Shown here: piece after piece, positions 25,155 to 38,900 of the stretch | How positions within the stretch are numbered: the stretch's first letter is position 1 | Layout of the letters: each line of letters starts with the position of its first letter | Source: Angiostrongylus vasorum | Taxonomy: Eukaryota > Nematoda > Chromadorea > Rhabditida > Metastrongylidae | Length of the DNA stretch: 64,000 nucleotides | Reading direction: 5' to 3' | Assembly: GCA_018806985.1 (NCBI GenBank) | Contig: JADANN010000434.1 | Location: forward strand, 682,001 to 746,000 | Translations under genes and position numbers: made by a program | Notes under the pieces: generated by a model | The model's database searches: none | What the model was told of the DNA's origin: nothing | What the model saw: only the letters and a program-made list of their open reading frames with translations

Positions 25155-26931
25155 ATGGTCTTTCTACCCGTTCATCCAAACGAACAGGAATTCGTCAACA
25201 CCGCCATAAATTTGGTGAAAGAAGCCGGAAGGGTGTGTGTTTTAATTTGCTGCATTTGTTTGCTTCATTTTTAAATGGTTCCCTACCGAAAAGGTTCTAA
25301 TGCTCTCATACAGGGTTCGCAATATACTGTTTTTAAATACTTGCTTACTTAGATACTTGAATGGCCTATGTTCACTGGTTGTGCGGGCCTTAACGTAATC
25401 TTCACTTTTTTCGGAGGGTTGCTGGTTTGGCCATTGTAGTTCCTTAGAGTTTCTGCCCTGGGTTATCACCACCACAAGGAGTCCCCGCCCTTGTGGATCA
25501 GAGGAAGATTTGCCACCATGCGACCAGTTTGATATCCGGACGGTGGTGGATGCTGGTATTGGTTTACTCTTGGCCTGGCTTCCTGATGGATACGCCTCAT
25601 CTTGGGAGACCGTGCTGGGGGATGAATCCCGCCACTGTAAGTCGCAGTCCGCCACCCAGAAACACCTTCCAGCCACATTAAGGAGGTGAACCATTGAGAG
25701 GGCTTTATATGCTTATGTATTTATACACATATATATATATATATATAATTATATTTTTTGTATATCTAATTCCAGATTGTTCGTGCTGCATTCGAACAGC
25801 CAGTTTGTGTTGTTAAAACAAAAGAATCTGCTACGGATCTAGTCACAGAAACTGATCAAGCTGTTGAAAAACTACTTATAAACGGATTATCAAAAGCGTT
25901 TCCTGGTCACAAGTAAGTCAATTTCCATCTAATACTCCGCTTTTCTCATGAGGTAGGTATCCATTAGTACGGATTCCTTAATTCAGGTTTATTGGCGAAG
26001 AGTCGGCAAGCGTTGGACCGTTCACATATACGAATGATCCCACTTGGATTATCGATCCTATTGATGGCACGACTAATTTTGTTCACCGGTTCGTTTAAAT
26101 TGACAGATTCTGTACCGTTTTAATTTTCGGATTCGTTTATTGGTTGCCGATATCGAATTTTTGCGCGCTGATCTTGTTTAGCTTTTTTTTACTACATTTC
26201 CAGACAAAATGGCCGCTTGCTTTCTTGGTCATAGATGAGAACTACCTTCATATTTCGTGCGGTTCCAATCACTTCTTTGTTTCTTTTCGATTTTTTTTCT
26301 TTTCTATCGTCTTTTACTGCGCTGGGCAAGCTTCTACCTAATCTTCGTCATTGCAAGGCTGTATTACCTTCTTCCATTACATACTGAATGCTGGTCGAAC
26401 GTCTTTTTCACAGAAACCCAAAGTAGCCAGTCTAGGTCGTTCTCAGGTTGCCACCATAAGGGTTGTCGACCCTTGTGAGTCGTAGAGAAGTCTACTGCTT
26501 GAATCCTTGTTGGGACGACAGCGACTCTTGTAATTAGTGGAGCGATCGCTTATAAACCACGTGATAAGTCCAATCGAATTTTTTTTTAACAAAAAGTGGA
26601 ATGTAAATATGAGGTATAAGTGTAAGTTATTTATGAAATAAAAGATATAGCAAGTCGTTCGGCGTTAATCAATCCCGAAAGGGTGGATCATGGATTCGTC
26701 TTCACTAAGCATCGTTTGAGGGTGATTGAATGCATATCTGGCCCCTACAATGACCTTTTTGGCCTTCTAATATATCAGATCAGTATTGCTATCGTCCCAG
26801 AGAAGTCTAGTACTCATTTGCAAACAATTAGGAGCGTTTAATGAGGCCCTGGCGCGCGGGATCGGACCAACGATCTCCTATGTATTGTAGGGCATCTTTA
26901 ACTTTTGCGTTGCACACGCCTCTGCAAAATA

Positions 26932-26970
<39 letters not shown>

Positions 26971-29900
26971 CATATACAAATATGTGTGTATATATGTTAT
27001 CTACGTATTTGTTTCCTACTTTCATATTATTGTATTTATTTACATTTCATTTTATTACATATTACATACATATTTATTACATATGTGTATGTATTTGAAT
27101 ATGTGTGAAATGCTCACGCGAAGTCTGAAAACTTCGTGAATAGTGAAATGAGGAAGAATCGAATGCAAAAGTGCTGGGATTCGCACGGTGTTTGATGTCT
27201 GGTTATAAAAAAATATACGTGTATGTGTACTTATAAATGTATATGCACATGTATATACGATGTAATTATTATTAGCTTTCGTTTTTGAGTTATTGACACC
27301 TCGACAAAAATTTGAAGTATTCGTGTTGTTTCTCCGAAAACGTTTTGTTTGATTTTTTGTCTTTCTCCACTCTGCAACTTCTAGTATTCCGATCGTCGCC
27401 ATTTGCGTTGGTCTTGCGATTAACAAAGAGCTTCGAGCTGGGATCGTCTACAATCCAGTGACGCAAGAACTCTACTTTGCCCAGGTAGGTGTTGACGTAT
27501 CGTGACCTCTTGTATGAGTACCTAGTCGTAAAATGTTTTCATCATAGCATTTAATTCATGAACGATTTGTGCTAGGATGGATTGATCTTCTTCAAAGAAA
27601 TCTTCAGGTCGGCTGTGGAGCGTTTAAGAATGGCTTTCCTATACATGTGTCTACCACAACTGGTAAGTTCATGCTTTTACATTCATCAGTAGCTGATCTT
27701 TTTAGAAAAATCAGGCGTCTTTTAAATTTTCAATCTGGACCTTTCAAATTATTTGGATATACTAGCTTTCTTCATTAGGTTAGATGCGGAAGGAAGATTT
27801 TTGCGCGTTAAGTATTGTTCGGGAATCGTTTATCTGTGCTTTTCATTCCTTCGTTGGACGGTATATCCAGAATTATTTTGTGGCAACAAGTCTAACTTTA
27901 AGATCACTGCTTCTCATCCTAAGAGCTCCAGAAACTGGTAGTTGAATTCTGATCTTGGGATATATTTGACATGCTACTATTCGCGCCAATAATGCGGTAA
28001 ATTACAATCCATTAAGATTATTATTTTGTGAGTTTCAAGATTTTAACCTGTACAATAATGGTACTTTGATATTCGTTTTCCTGCTAGCGTTTTGTATGTT
28101 GCATGTATGCCCCACATGTACACTAGTTGCTCCTTACTGGCACGTTTTTCACTTGCACCATGTGATTTCCAGCTTGTCGTGTGATCTTCGCTAAGCATGA
28201 ACATATTGGGTACCAGCCACTGTAATGGTTTACTTTGTAAATTTTAAGGAATGTGTTAGTCTTTCTCAACGTATAGCGCTAATGTGCACCATGAGAAACT
28301 GTGGCGCATACATCCGTGGTTTCCGCTCACTCCTTTGTCAGTTTCCCTTGCAAGTTATGCGGCTGCCTATCATTTTGGGGTTGAGTGGTTGGTTGCTAAT
28401 TTTTTGTTATAAAGGATGAAACACATACTTGCATTAGGTTGTCCGGAAATACTTTCTCGAACCTTCGAATTCAATTGTAGACATTCATCGTGTAAAGACT
28501 ATTAAGATACACTCGCATGGTATGGTGGTGAACGCGTTAGCCCGCGGATAGAGTAGTAGCGTGTTCAGGGCCCTACCGCAGACACCAGTGGTCTGGAGTT
28601 TTGCAAATGTCTCATCATTATTATTGTTTTTATAATGAATACTTGTTTTGTCGGTGCTTCATTATGCAGTTCATCAGAATGTGAATGATTTGTTACGGCC
28701 AGTTGTTTAAGTTTGTGCTTCAACAACGGTTGTTCGCGTTTATCATGCAAAAATTTGTGGAAGTATGTGAAAAATATGTAATCGGTGATAGGGTGGTCCG
28801 GTGAGTATACTGAACTGAATCAAGTCCAAGTCGAAGGCTCTTATTTTGTATCCGAATTCGTTCGATGTCTAACTTTTGCTAGCATACAGGTTTTTCATCG
28901 CTTAATAAGGATTTAAAGGAACGGTGGACAACTATATGTACCACCATATTTTTGCTAGAATTAGCTGATAGTCAGGCCAAACGAAGGACCCGCATGGTGT
29001 GGTGGTAAACGCGTTAGCCCCGGAAAGGGTAATAGCGCGTTTGTTCACGAAAAGAACCAAGTAGAAATTGTGCGGAATCCGTATGATGCATGGAATTGAA
29101 TCATTCCTGTATTCCGGTACTTCAGTACGAGAGATGGGGAAATATGGAATATCTGTTGTGGAGATCATAATTTCCATCTTATCGTTCCAGAATGTGGTGT
29201 TCCCTTTTTGAAGAAACAGAATGGTTAACAACGTCGATTAGCTTGGTTTTCGTCTGCGTTACTTTCACCGACGGACTTTTTGAATCTTAAACGTCTTTGC
29301 GGCAGTCGAAAAGCGCGTTGCTTAAGACACTATTTCTAACTAGAGCTCCTAGATTAGATTTGATAGCTCTGACTGACGGCAGAACGACTTCGGCAGGACT
29401 GCCGTTTATGAAAGATTAGACTAAATGCATTGAGGGTTACGCATATTGAGTCCATTGCTGTTTTCCGGATAACCTTGTGTCACATTTTCTATCCACAAGT
29501 AATACTAATAATAGTAATACAACATGTTTAATGCATTACTTTAATTGTAACTCAAAAAATGCAACACGGATGGGACAGCATATCTTCGCTATGAGATCAT
29601 AAACGCGCTTTTAAATCAAAAGTCTATTATTTATGTTGTTGAAGCCTACAACAAAATAGAGCTAAAGCCATTTTTAAATAAACATATCTTTTTTTGGCCT
29701 ACACTTACGTAATCCTCGTCTTTATTTTTCGTTGGTTTTGGTACATTGTGGAGTTAACATCAAAACAAGGTAATAGTCATCGAGAGGCTTAAAAAGTTCT
29801 TCTAAATAAATGGACTAATGTATTTCCATGATATAATTGATGGTTTTAGTTTTTTAAACTGTTGTTAGCTGATGGTGAATGGAAGCCCTTAATTTCGTAG

Positions 29901-32900
29901 GATGTTTGTTTAAGAGGAGACTGATAATTAGTTAGAATCAGTGATATTGACTATTGAGCAAGATAATTGGCGCGTCCTAACGGGGGGGGTGGGGAGGAGG
30001 ATATTTTGCATTGTGGGATGGTTTTGGAGTCTCGATTTTGCATGTTTCTTTTATATACTCTAATAAATGTCGTTAATACCTATAGCTCTGAATCGTTCGC
30101 TGATAATGGCCTCGCTAGCAATCCATAACTACAATAAAATCGGTGAGAGTTGGTTGGACATCGCCCAGAGCAATATGCGACGTCAAGTTGAAGCTGGTAT
30201 CAGAGGGTAGGTTTTTCTTCGTATATTACAACGTCATATTGTTAGATTATTAATCAGTGTAAGTAGTTTTGTTTGCTGTTCTTGCCATGCTGCCACAGGG
30301 GGAACTGGAGTAAGTCGTACTAACATGTTGAGGTTTATTCAGAGTTTTTAAAAGGTTTGTTGCTTAGAGGACTTTAATTACAGTAGCCGATAGCTGTCTA
30401 TGGAGCTAATAGTTTCTAGCGTTAAATTTCTTAGGGAACTTTTTTTTCCGGCTTCCTTTATCTCAAAATTCATCAATCTATTCAAATGTGTGATATCATG
30501 TCTATTGCGTTCCATTGTTTGGTATAATAAGATTGTAAAGATATAGCATTTTTCTTTTAAAAGGTGAAAAATCACTAACTTTACCGAAAGTGAATATGTT
30601 TTAATTTTTTCTTTTTTGAAATAGACTAATCACGAAGGCGACCGGAAATGTAACTCTTTTTCAAACTTCCAAACCCAGTTTTTGTATTTTTGTCCAAGAA
30701 ATTGATTTAAGAAATCTTTGGACTTATGTATTCATGTTTTTTTCTAAATTGGATATTATTAGTGTGTATTAAAAGTAAATAATAGCGCGTATAGCGCAGT
30801 GGTTAACCGTGCCCTGATATGCCTGCGCATTTGGTTTGACGTCGTACAGGCAAACCAAATCCTCCATCCCTTCGGGCTTGGCGTATTGGTACCAAAGAGC
30901 TCTGATAGAATAGAAACACTAGCTTAATACATTGTCAGGCCACTGAAAGTCATTGTATGGGCCAGGTTCACCATTCATTCATCTCGTTGATGTTTATTGG
31001 AGTCGAGTGCAATGGCTCATCCGCAATGGTTCGTTAAACGCCGAACACTATATCTACACTTTTATTTATCAAAGAATTTAGGAATAAACACTGCACAAAA
31101 GCTGACGGTAGAGAAATCGCAAAGTTCTCTTGGAAGTGGTATGTTTATTCGACGAATGCCCGTGAGGTAGCAATGTTAATTGACGAGGACAACATCCGAG
31201 GAGCGACTTCATATGTACAGCCCACGTGGACTTTTTCGCAGTTCATAGTGGACTTTGTTGATGAAAGCAAAAATTCATTTGGATCTAAATGCTTTTAAGT
31301 ACGAGTTATGCCTTTTCTTATTCTGACAGTGATGAAATGCGGACTATCTGTTGCTCATAATTCTCCTTTTTTACGTCAAGGCTGTCCTTTCGAGCCGGTG
31401 GTTTCGCTTGGCAAAACCGGTTTGTGTATATGAAAGCATTATCAGTGTGGGCGGCTACCATGATTTCATAGAAATTTTTTTAAATTTTTTATTGTACTGT
31501 CGGGTTTTTTTAGTTTTTTAACAACGTTGAAAGTAAAATTGCCGTCTGAAAAAAAGTGCCTATACTCCTAATGGGGCAAAATCTGTCCTATGCGTCTGTC
31601 ATGTTCTCAATCCCACAAATACTGTAGTTATCCGGAAATCAGAAGTTGCCGAAAAAACCAGCACGGTACTAAAGCTGTTATGGATGGAAAAGTTCCACAC
31701 ATTCGTTTAATTTGGTTGACATTCTGCTATGTTCGTACTAGTACTCACATCCACTTATGCATGAATGAACATGCAGCGGTATATACGGAACACTTACTTC
31801 ACACTATAATTGCACAGACTAGGAAGTCTCTCATGTGAACACACTTATACTCTAAGCATAAGGTTATGTTGTTTGCTTCATGTTTAACACAATATCTCGC
31901 ACATGGGAATGCACTACGTAGGCTTTCGACTATCTGATTGTGGTTGCATCAGTGTTCGTGTTCCAAAGAAATTTAATATTTAAGAGTTAAGTTGAAGTAG
32001 TAATGGCCTAACTTAAGTGCTAATGGTGAAGAAAATAGAAAAAGTGTAGATCGTGTCATATTATATTACTATATGAATCTTAAACCTAGTTGATCGAAAA
32101 TACTTGGTTTTTTTCATTTCTTAACAAACAAATCCTTTTTTCATAGTGAACTTTATGGCTTCAGCTAAAAAACCATTATAATCTACAAGTCTTTGCTAGC
32201 AAAATGTAAACTATGTTATTATACGATGACGAACTACTTTTTCTGAAGCTCACAATTGGTTTTCCTCACTTCATTTTGCCGAGACTCTCTGAATCTCTCG
32301 CAACGAAAAAACTGAGCAAGCGGAAATTCGTCAGGGATATGATGTCCGCCCTATTACATCCATGGATGCAGTTGCTGTGCCTACGTTAAAAATTTCAATT
32401 ATTTTTTTGTCCCTAATGACATTGCTCAGTTTTAATTTAAAAGTAAGATTGGTATGGTATATTTTTACGTCTGTATTCTTTCATTGGTGAACTAACACAC
32501 TGTTGGTGAAAAACAGCTTTATTCGGCTAACATTTCGACGTCTTCCTTTTCCTCAGAAATTTTTTCTCTGAATATTTTTTTAAATATTTTTACAACGATG
32601 AGCAAAATCTGTTCTGTAAGTCTTCAAAGTGTTAAGTTTTCAATCGTTTAATTAATCCCGTTATCCAAAAATTGTCAGTACCTGTCGAAAAGCGCGTGCC
32701 ATTGCGTATGTTAAAACGGTTCTTCATATGTCAGACGATGTAATACTTGGATACTTCGATGGCCCACCTTTACTGGTTGTGCGGTGCCTAGCATAATTTC
32801 CATTTTTTTCCGGTGTTTTGTTGGTTGAGCTACTATGGTTCTCTGAAGTCCTGAGGTCAGCCTAGCCGAATTCTGCTCCAGGTTGTCACCACCAAAGACG

Positions 32901-35900
32901 GTCGCCGCCTTTGTGGATCAGAGGGAGATTTGCCACCAAGCGACTAGTTTGATACCAAGACGGTGGTGGATCCTGGGATCCTGGTATCGGTTAACTCTTA
33001 GCTGGGCTTCTGATGGAAAGCCGGACTCCTCCGCTTGGGACGCCTTGCTTGGGGTGGGGGTGATCAATCCCACCGTTGTATCTCGCGGCCTGACACTCAG
33101 GAACACTTCCGAGCCACGATAAGGTGGTAAACCGTTGGGAGGGACGACGGAGACCATTTACACAATAAAAGTGTGGAAATTGTGGAAAATTGGGTGGAGA
33201 GAAAGTGGTAGTAGCATAGTATAATTATAGATCATGGGCAACCCTCCATAACTTTTTAACTTTCCCAAAGTATTTGCAGAAGTTATAAGAAGCTAAAACT
33301 GAGAGAACATCTTAAAATTCCCATAGGTCGAAACTACAGCTAGATGTTGACTTATATGTATGTAATTTGACAGGTTAATGATGGCTCATATAAGGACGTT
33401 GAAATGGTCGTCTTTATTCACCACTATAAGATTTAAGTGGAGGCAAAGAAACTGTGAGCTAAACTGAAAAAAGTAGGATAAGGGTGTTTTATTAAGGTAG
33501 GGGTTTAAAGGAAAGAAAGCGGTAGCAGAATATGACTTACGAAAAATAGCAGCACTTTGGCTTCTGCAGTAAGTTCTGAAAGAATATCCCATCCGCTCAG
33601 TGCAGTAGAAGTGTGACGTATAAGTTTTCTAAACCGAAAGAACCGAGGGCTTCTTAACAAGAGTGCTTGGAACATAAGAAAAGTGAAAGTTCGCAAGACA
33701 GTGATTACAAAGCTAGGGCTTTTGAATGTTTGTTTTCAGCAGACCACACCTTGTAAATAGCACTATGCATTGTCAAACTGAAGAGACTAAGCTTATCATA
33801 CCTTAATGAAGTCAGAATTTCCCAGTATATGGTTCTGCTAGAGATGGACTTGTTTTAGAATCTGACACCGAGAAACCACCTCCCATGAAGAGACACCAAT
33901 GAAGTGCATTGTTTATACAAGTGGTTAATATAACGCTCCAAAAGAATTTTGTATGTTACTGGTTTTTACTCTGCTTTATCTCAGTTCAAGAAATTGTTCG
34001 GTAGGATTACTGCATTCATTCATGAGTGGTTCAAATTTATTGGGAATTAGATTTGACCGAAATAATTGAAATAACAGTGGTTCAAATTTGACAAAAAATA
34101 ATAGAAATAACAGTGGTTCAGTGCATGTAACGGTAAGGTGTTTTGTCAGCACATTTATCATGGTGGTTGTAGCTACAGGTGTAGTGTTTTGCATACATTT
34201 AATACGTTGGGAGGACGCCTAATTTTCGTTAGCTCGCGCATTGAGTCATATGTGTGTCGTACCGGCCGAAGCAGATTTCCGGAAATTGACCCTGCTCCTT
34301 TCATTACACTATTCGCTCTATAATTCGGTTTTTCTCTTTTGTTTATAGGTAATCGTTGTTTTTTCTGTTCATATCATATACGTAATGCATCTTTCCATGC
34401 TTTTAGAATATGTCTTGTATAGTGAAAACAAAAAAAAGATTTCACTATTCAACCAAGTTGCTGTCAACTTTTGGTATGCTGTTGTGGCAAATTTGCATTT
34501 TTGTGCTTATGCCGATTCGATACGACGAATTTGAACCACATAGCGATTGGAAATGAAGTAGCTATCGATTATTACTCAAAAATGAAATTCTATAGACTTC
34601 CATCACGTAGGCTGGAAACGAATTAAGCGTCATTTTCGACTGGCTGCTCATCGAGGGTGAACCGGGGAATTTCGCCTAACCGGTCACGAAGATTACGAAG
34701 TCTATAGCGGTAAGGAGTACCAACGGATATGGACAAGGAAAGCTGCTCATCGAGAGTGGACCGATAGAATCTCACACATATGAGTATATGAGGTGTACGG
34801 GGCGACCAACATATGTGGACAAGGAAGAATGAATCATCGGAACTGACGACTGCTGAAGAGACGATGAGATTCAATAGTGCTTGACAAATACGTCTCCGTA
34901 TAGACCTTCTTTATTGTCCCATGCTTTCCAAGCATTTCCTGTTTGAGAGGAAAGAACTCGTTAACCATCTAACCACGATGCTTTCTGCCCTTGGTAATTA
35001 GTTTCACAAGATATTCATTAAAATCCGCCCCAAATTATACCTATATTCTTCATACGGTTATAAAGGATGAAAAATAACCCACAACTATTGAAGTGATCAA
35101 GAAATTCATCTGTTTCTACCTTAAGGTAGGAAACGATGGGCTACTACAGCTGAGGTGTTATTGAAATTGCAGTACTTGATACTTGATACTTAAATGGCCC
35201 GTCCTCACTGGTTGTGCGGCCCCCAGCATAATCTCTATTTTTCGAAGATTTGCTAGTTAAGCCACTTTCGTTCCCCTGGAATCCCGAGGTCAGCCTGGTC
35301 AAAGTGTGCCTCAGGTCTTCACCGCCACGGGCAGTCGCAACCCTTGTGGATCAGAGAGACATTTGCCACCAAGCGACTTTGATACCAGGCCGGTGTTGGA
35401 TCCTGGTATTGGTTCACTCTTAGCCAGGCTTCCTAATGGAAACGCCGGACTCCTCAGCTTGCGAGGCCCTGCCAAGGGATGAATGCTGCACTCTACATCG
35501 CAGTCCGACACCCAGGAATACCTACCAGCCACGATGAGTCGGTAAACCGTTCTGAGAGGAGTTGCAGTGCTGCTTATATATGTCGTCCTCTTAGTTCCCA
35601 AAGTATGTTAAGTGACAGAACAGTGGACTTACTTGCATTTATCGGATAAGGCAGGATGCGATGAAAGAGACAAGCTACACATTGTTGAACCGTCCGCTCG
35701 CTGGGCACTGTCAACAAGAGATTGCATGGGGGTTCACTGGCCTGACAAAAACATCTGTCTTGGAAGAAAAAGGACGAGATTATAAGCTTTAGGGAGAGAG
35801 TGACATTTTGCCAATATATCCCACATAACGGGCAAAAGCGTTGCGTGGAGACAGGAAGAGAGCGCACATGCTTGAATTTAAATCCCAAGTCTGCTCAAGT

Positions 35901-38900
35901 TTGGTTCAAATGTACGGACGGCAGCTGTTTACAAACTCAGTGTCTTGTCTTAGAAGGTGTGGGTGAAGGCATCGGAGATTTTATCTTGGCTTTTATAAAT
36001 AATCGTCTAGACTTTATGACGCTAAACCGAAACGTCTGTTGTAATACACGCGAAAAAGCTGTGATCATTTTTATAGCCAATGTGATTTTATTTATTTAGA
36101 ATACTTCAGTAATTGCCACAGAAGTCTATTGTATAAATTGTAGATTGTAAAATTCTATGTGAAGATTGAGGAACTGTTTATGGTTGTATTGATATATTAA
36201 GTCATAACAAATGAAATGTCCGATTTTAAATGTAGATGTTAAATAGCTATAGCTTTTTATTACACTAAATCTTATTAATCGAGATGGACGCCATTAAAAT
36301 AAGCACATTTTTCCAACAAGAAACAAATTTAACCATTCCAGTTACGTAAAATTCTGGAGCTGTGGAAGTGATGGATTCGTTGAACGCATGTTTTGCGTTA
36401 TCGTGGTTGGTGGAGCATTTCTTGCGAACGGATTTGTCAAGGTGCTTTAAGAAGTGATAGTAGGCGAGAGGTCTGATGAATATGGCGGATGAGGCGAAAT
36501 ATCGTAGCCCACCTTGTTCAACTTCTGCAGCTCTAGTTCCGCTACGTGACGACAGGCTTTGTTATGTAGAAGGGGTTGGTCCTTTTCTGTTGACTAATTC
36601 CGGTCGTTGTTGTTGGAGTTTACGGTGTATTTCGTCGATTTGCTGGCAGTGCCTCTCTGCCGTAATCGTTTTGCCAGGATTCAAAAAGCTGTGATAAATC
36701 AGCCCGGTTGCAGACCACCAAGCATTCACCATGACCTTTTGGTGCAGTTTGGGCTTTGGGAAATTTTGTGGAGCCTGATCGGTCGCAATCCATCCATTGA
36801 GGTGAACGCCTGCGGTTGTCTCCGGCTGTCGTACAGAATCCACTTCTCGTTGCACCTTACAATTCGATCAAAAAGGGGTCGCTTTTTGTTACGCAGAATA
36901 AGAGCAGGGGATACTTCCGCAATTTTTTTTCATTATCGTTTAATTCGTGCGTCAACTACTTGTCAAGTTTTTTGTCCTTCCTATGCGATTTAAGTGAGTG
37001 GAAATTGTTCTTGTGCTTGCGCCAAGCTCTTTTGCAAGCTCTCGGACAGTTGTTCGCGTGTTTGCTTCCACTAGCGCCTTCAATTTCTCGTCGACAAGTT
37101 CATTGCAACTTCCGCGGGTTTCCTTAACTTCGAGGTCGAAATGACCAGATCGGAATATCTTAAACAATTTTTGCGTTGTTGATTCACCAACACTACCTTG
37201 ACCCCAAACTTGATGATATTCCGAGCTCCTGCGGCAGCATTCTCTCCACTCTTCCACCCATTCAAATAAAGGACACGAATATCACGTTGATTCATACCAA
37301 AGATAAAGCTTATAAAAACGTCAAAATAATAAATCTTAAAAAAAGCAATACTAGGAATAGAAAGAGCAGACTTTGTGCTTCGGAAATAAATGTTAAACAT
37401 TCATAAAGACCAAGATTTTTATTTAGAAACTACACGAAGCGTCAGTAAGATCGGACATTTCATATGTTACAGTACTAATAAATTCTGTCGGAGGAATGCA
37501 TATTGAGATTTCGGAGCCATGGCAATCGTAGAGTATGTAAAAAAAAATTGTTTATAACTTTAGAGATTGTTTTTGTGATAACTGCGTGTTTGAGTGCAGT
37601 GTTCACAGCATTGTTCAGTGGAAAGTTCAGTGAAAATTTTTAGACTTTAGATTGCGTAATGCTTGTGAGGACACATTTTTCGGAAAGACGTAGGTGAACA
37701 CGTGTTTTGTGCACGAAAACTACAAGCACTTCTATCTATGAAACTTTCTTCGATGGTTCAATGGTATTATCGCGACAAGATGACTTGTATTAAGAACTGT
37801 AAACTATAAATACGATGGAGATCCAAGAGCTTTCCACGAGATTTAAATCAGATAAGATCCTCCAGAACAAGGTTCTTTGTGAGTTGTTTAAGTGTTGAAT
37901 GGAACATTTCCCGGCCTACACCACAGAATCTGTGTTGGATGAGCTGTCGAGTGACTACAAAAAGTATTGCGAGAGGGCTGTGTTTTACGAATTAAATGAC
38001 CAGGAAAATGAGTCATATCTAACACAAGCCGGCCGGTGTGCCCCGGAACACATGGCTCCACATATGACATATCTCGTTGCCAAGATATTAAAAATCATTC
38101 GCATATGCTTGTATATCTGCAGCCGTGTATTTGCACTTTTGTGTTTGTGTTTTTCTTCACGTTTACAATTTCTATCCCGTATTGTGAAAATGACTAGTCA
38201 AGAAACGCACTATTCGTCCAGTATAGTCCACAGTTGTAGGCCAATCTTCAGCGAAAATCTTTCATCCTATGATGCACGTGCCAGTAAAAGCATGATCTCC
38301 CACTCTATCTTATGAAATTTTTCGACTTCACTGAATCCTGGCCGCTCGGGATTGCTCTTGTTTCAGCCGTTTCGGACAGCGTGGTGATCACACAACTTGG
38401 TTCGCATCGTCATCCTGAATTGGTGCAGTCGTTTACATCTTCCTACAAAACGTTGATGATTGAACAGAATTGTCACGGGTGATTTGTTGATCAGAGTTCT
38501 AGGTGTAGGGCGATTTTTATGTACACATAGTAATCGTGAATATTTGATGAATAATTAACTAAATTGAGGTAAACTTGGGATCGCTTTTGTTGTTATATCT
38601 GTTTATGTTTAACAATTAGGACAGGTAATAATAAGTTACCATGGTTATAGTCAAGTTTTCGCGCCAAGGGGTTAAGATCGACTAACTTTTACTGGGGAAA
38701 TGAAAGTTGCAGGTATAGGGTGACTTCTATGTGCACGTAGTGACCATGAAAATTTAGTGAACATGTGGGTAAATCGTGGTAGACTTGGGTTTGCTTATCT
38801 TATTATGTTGGTTTAATATTTTGGCAGCTGATATTGGTTTACTATGGTCATAACTTTTCGCATTAAAGAGATTAGGTCGAATAACCCCCTAAAGAAGTGG

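Larger units (their letters stand above)
27663..30085. other. ttx-7 intron 5
   Basis: 2.4-kb intron with two partial R1 copies (28505-28622, 28960-29047) and otherwise unassigned AT-rich sequence. Confidence 0.6.

Noticed and set aside
30784..30860. Possible tRNA gene (GCGCGTATAGCGCAGTGG)
   Set aside because: There is an A box but no foldable acceptor or anticodon arms; it is the head of an R2 SINE. The same applies to the other tRNA-like heads in R1, R2 and R4.
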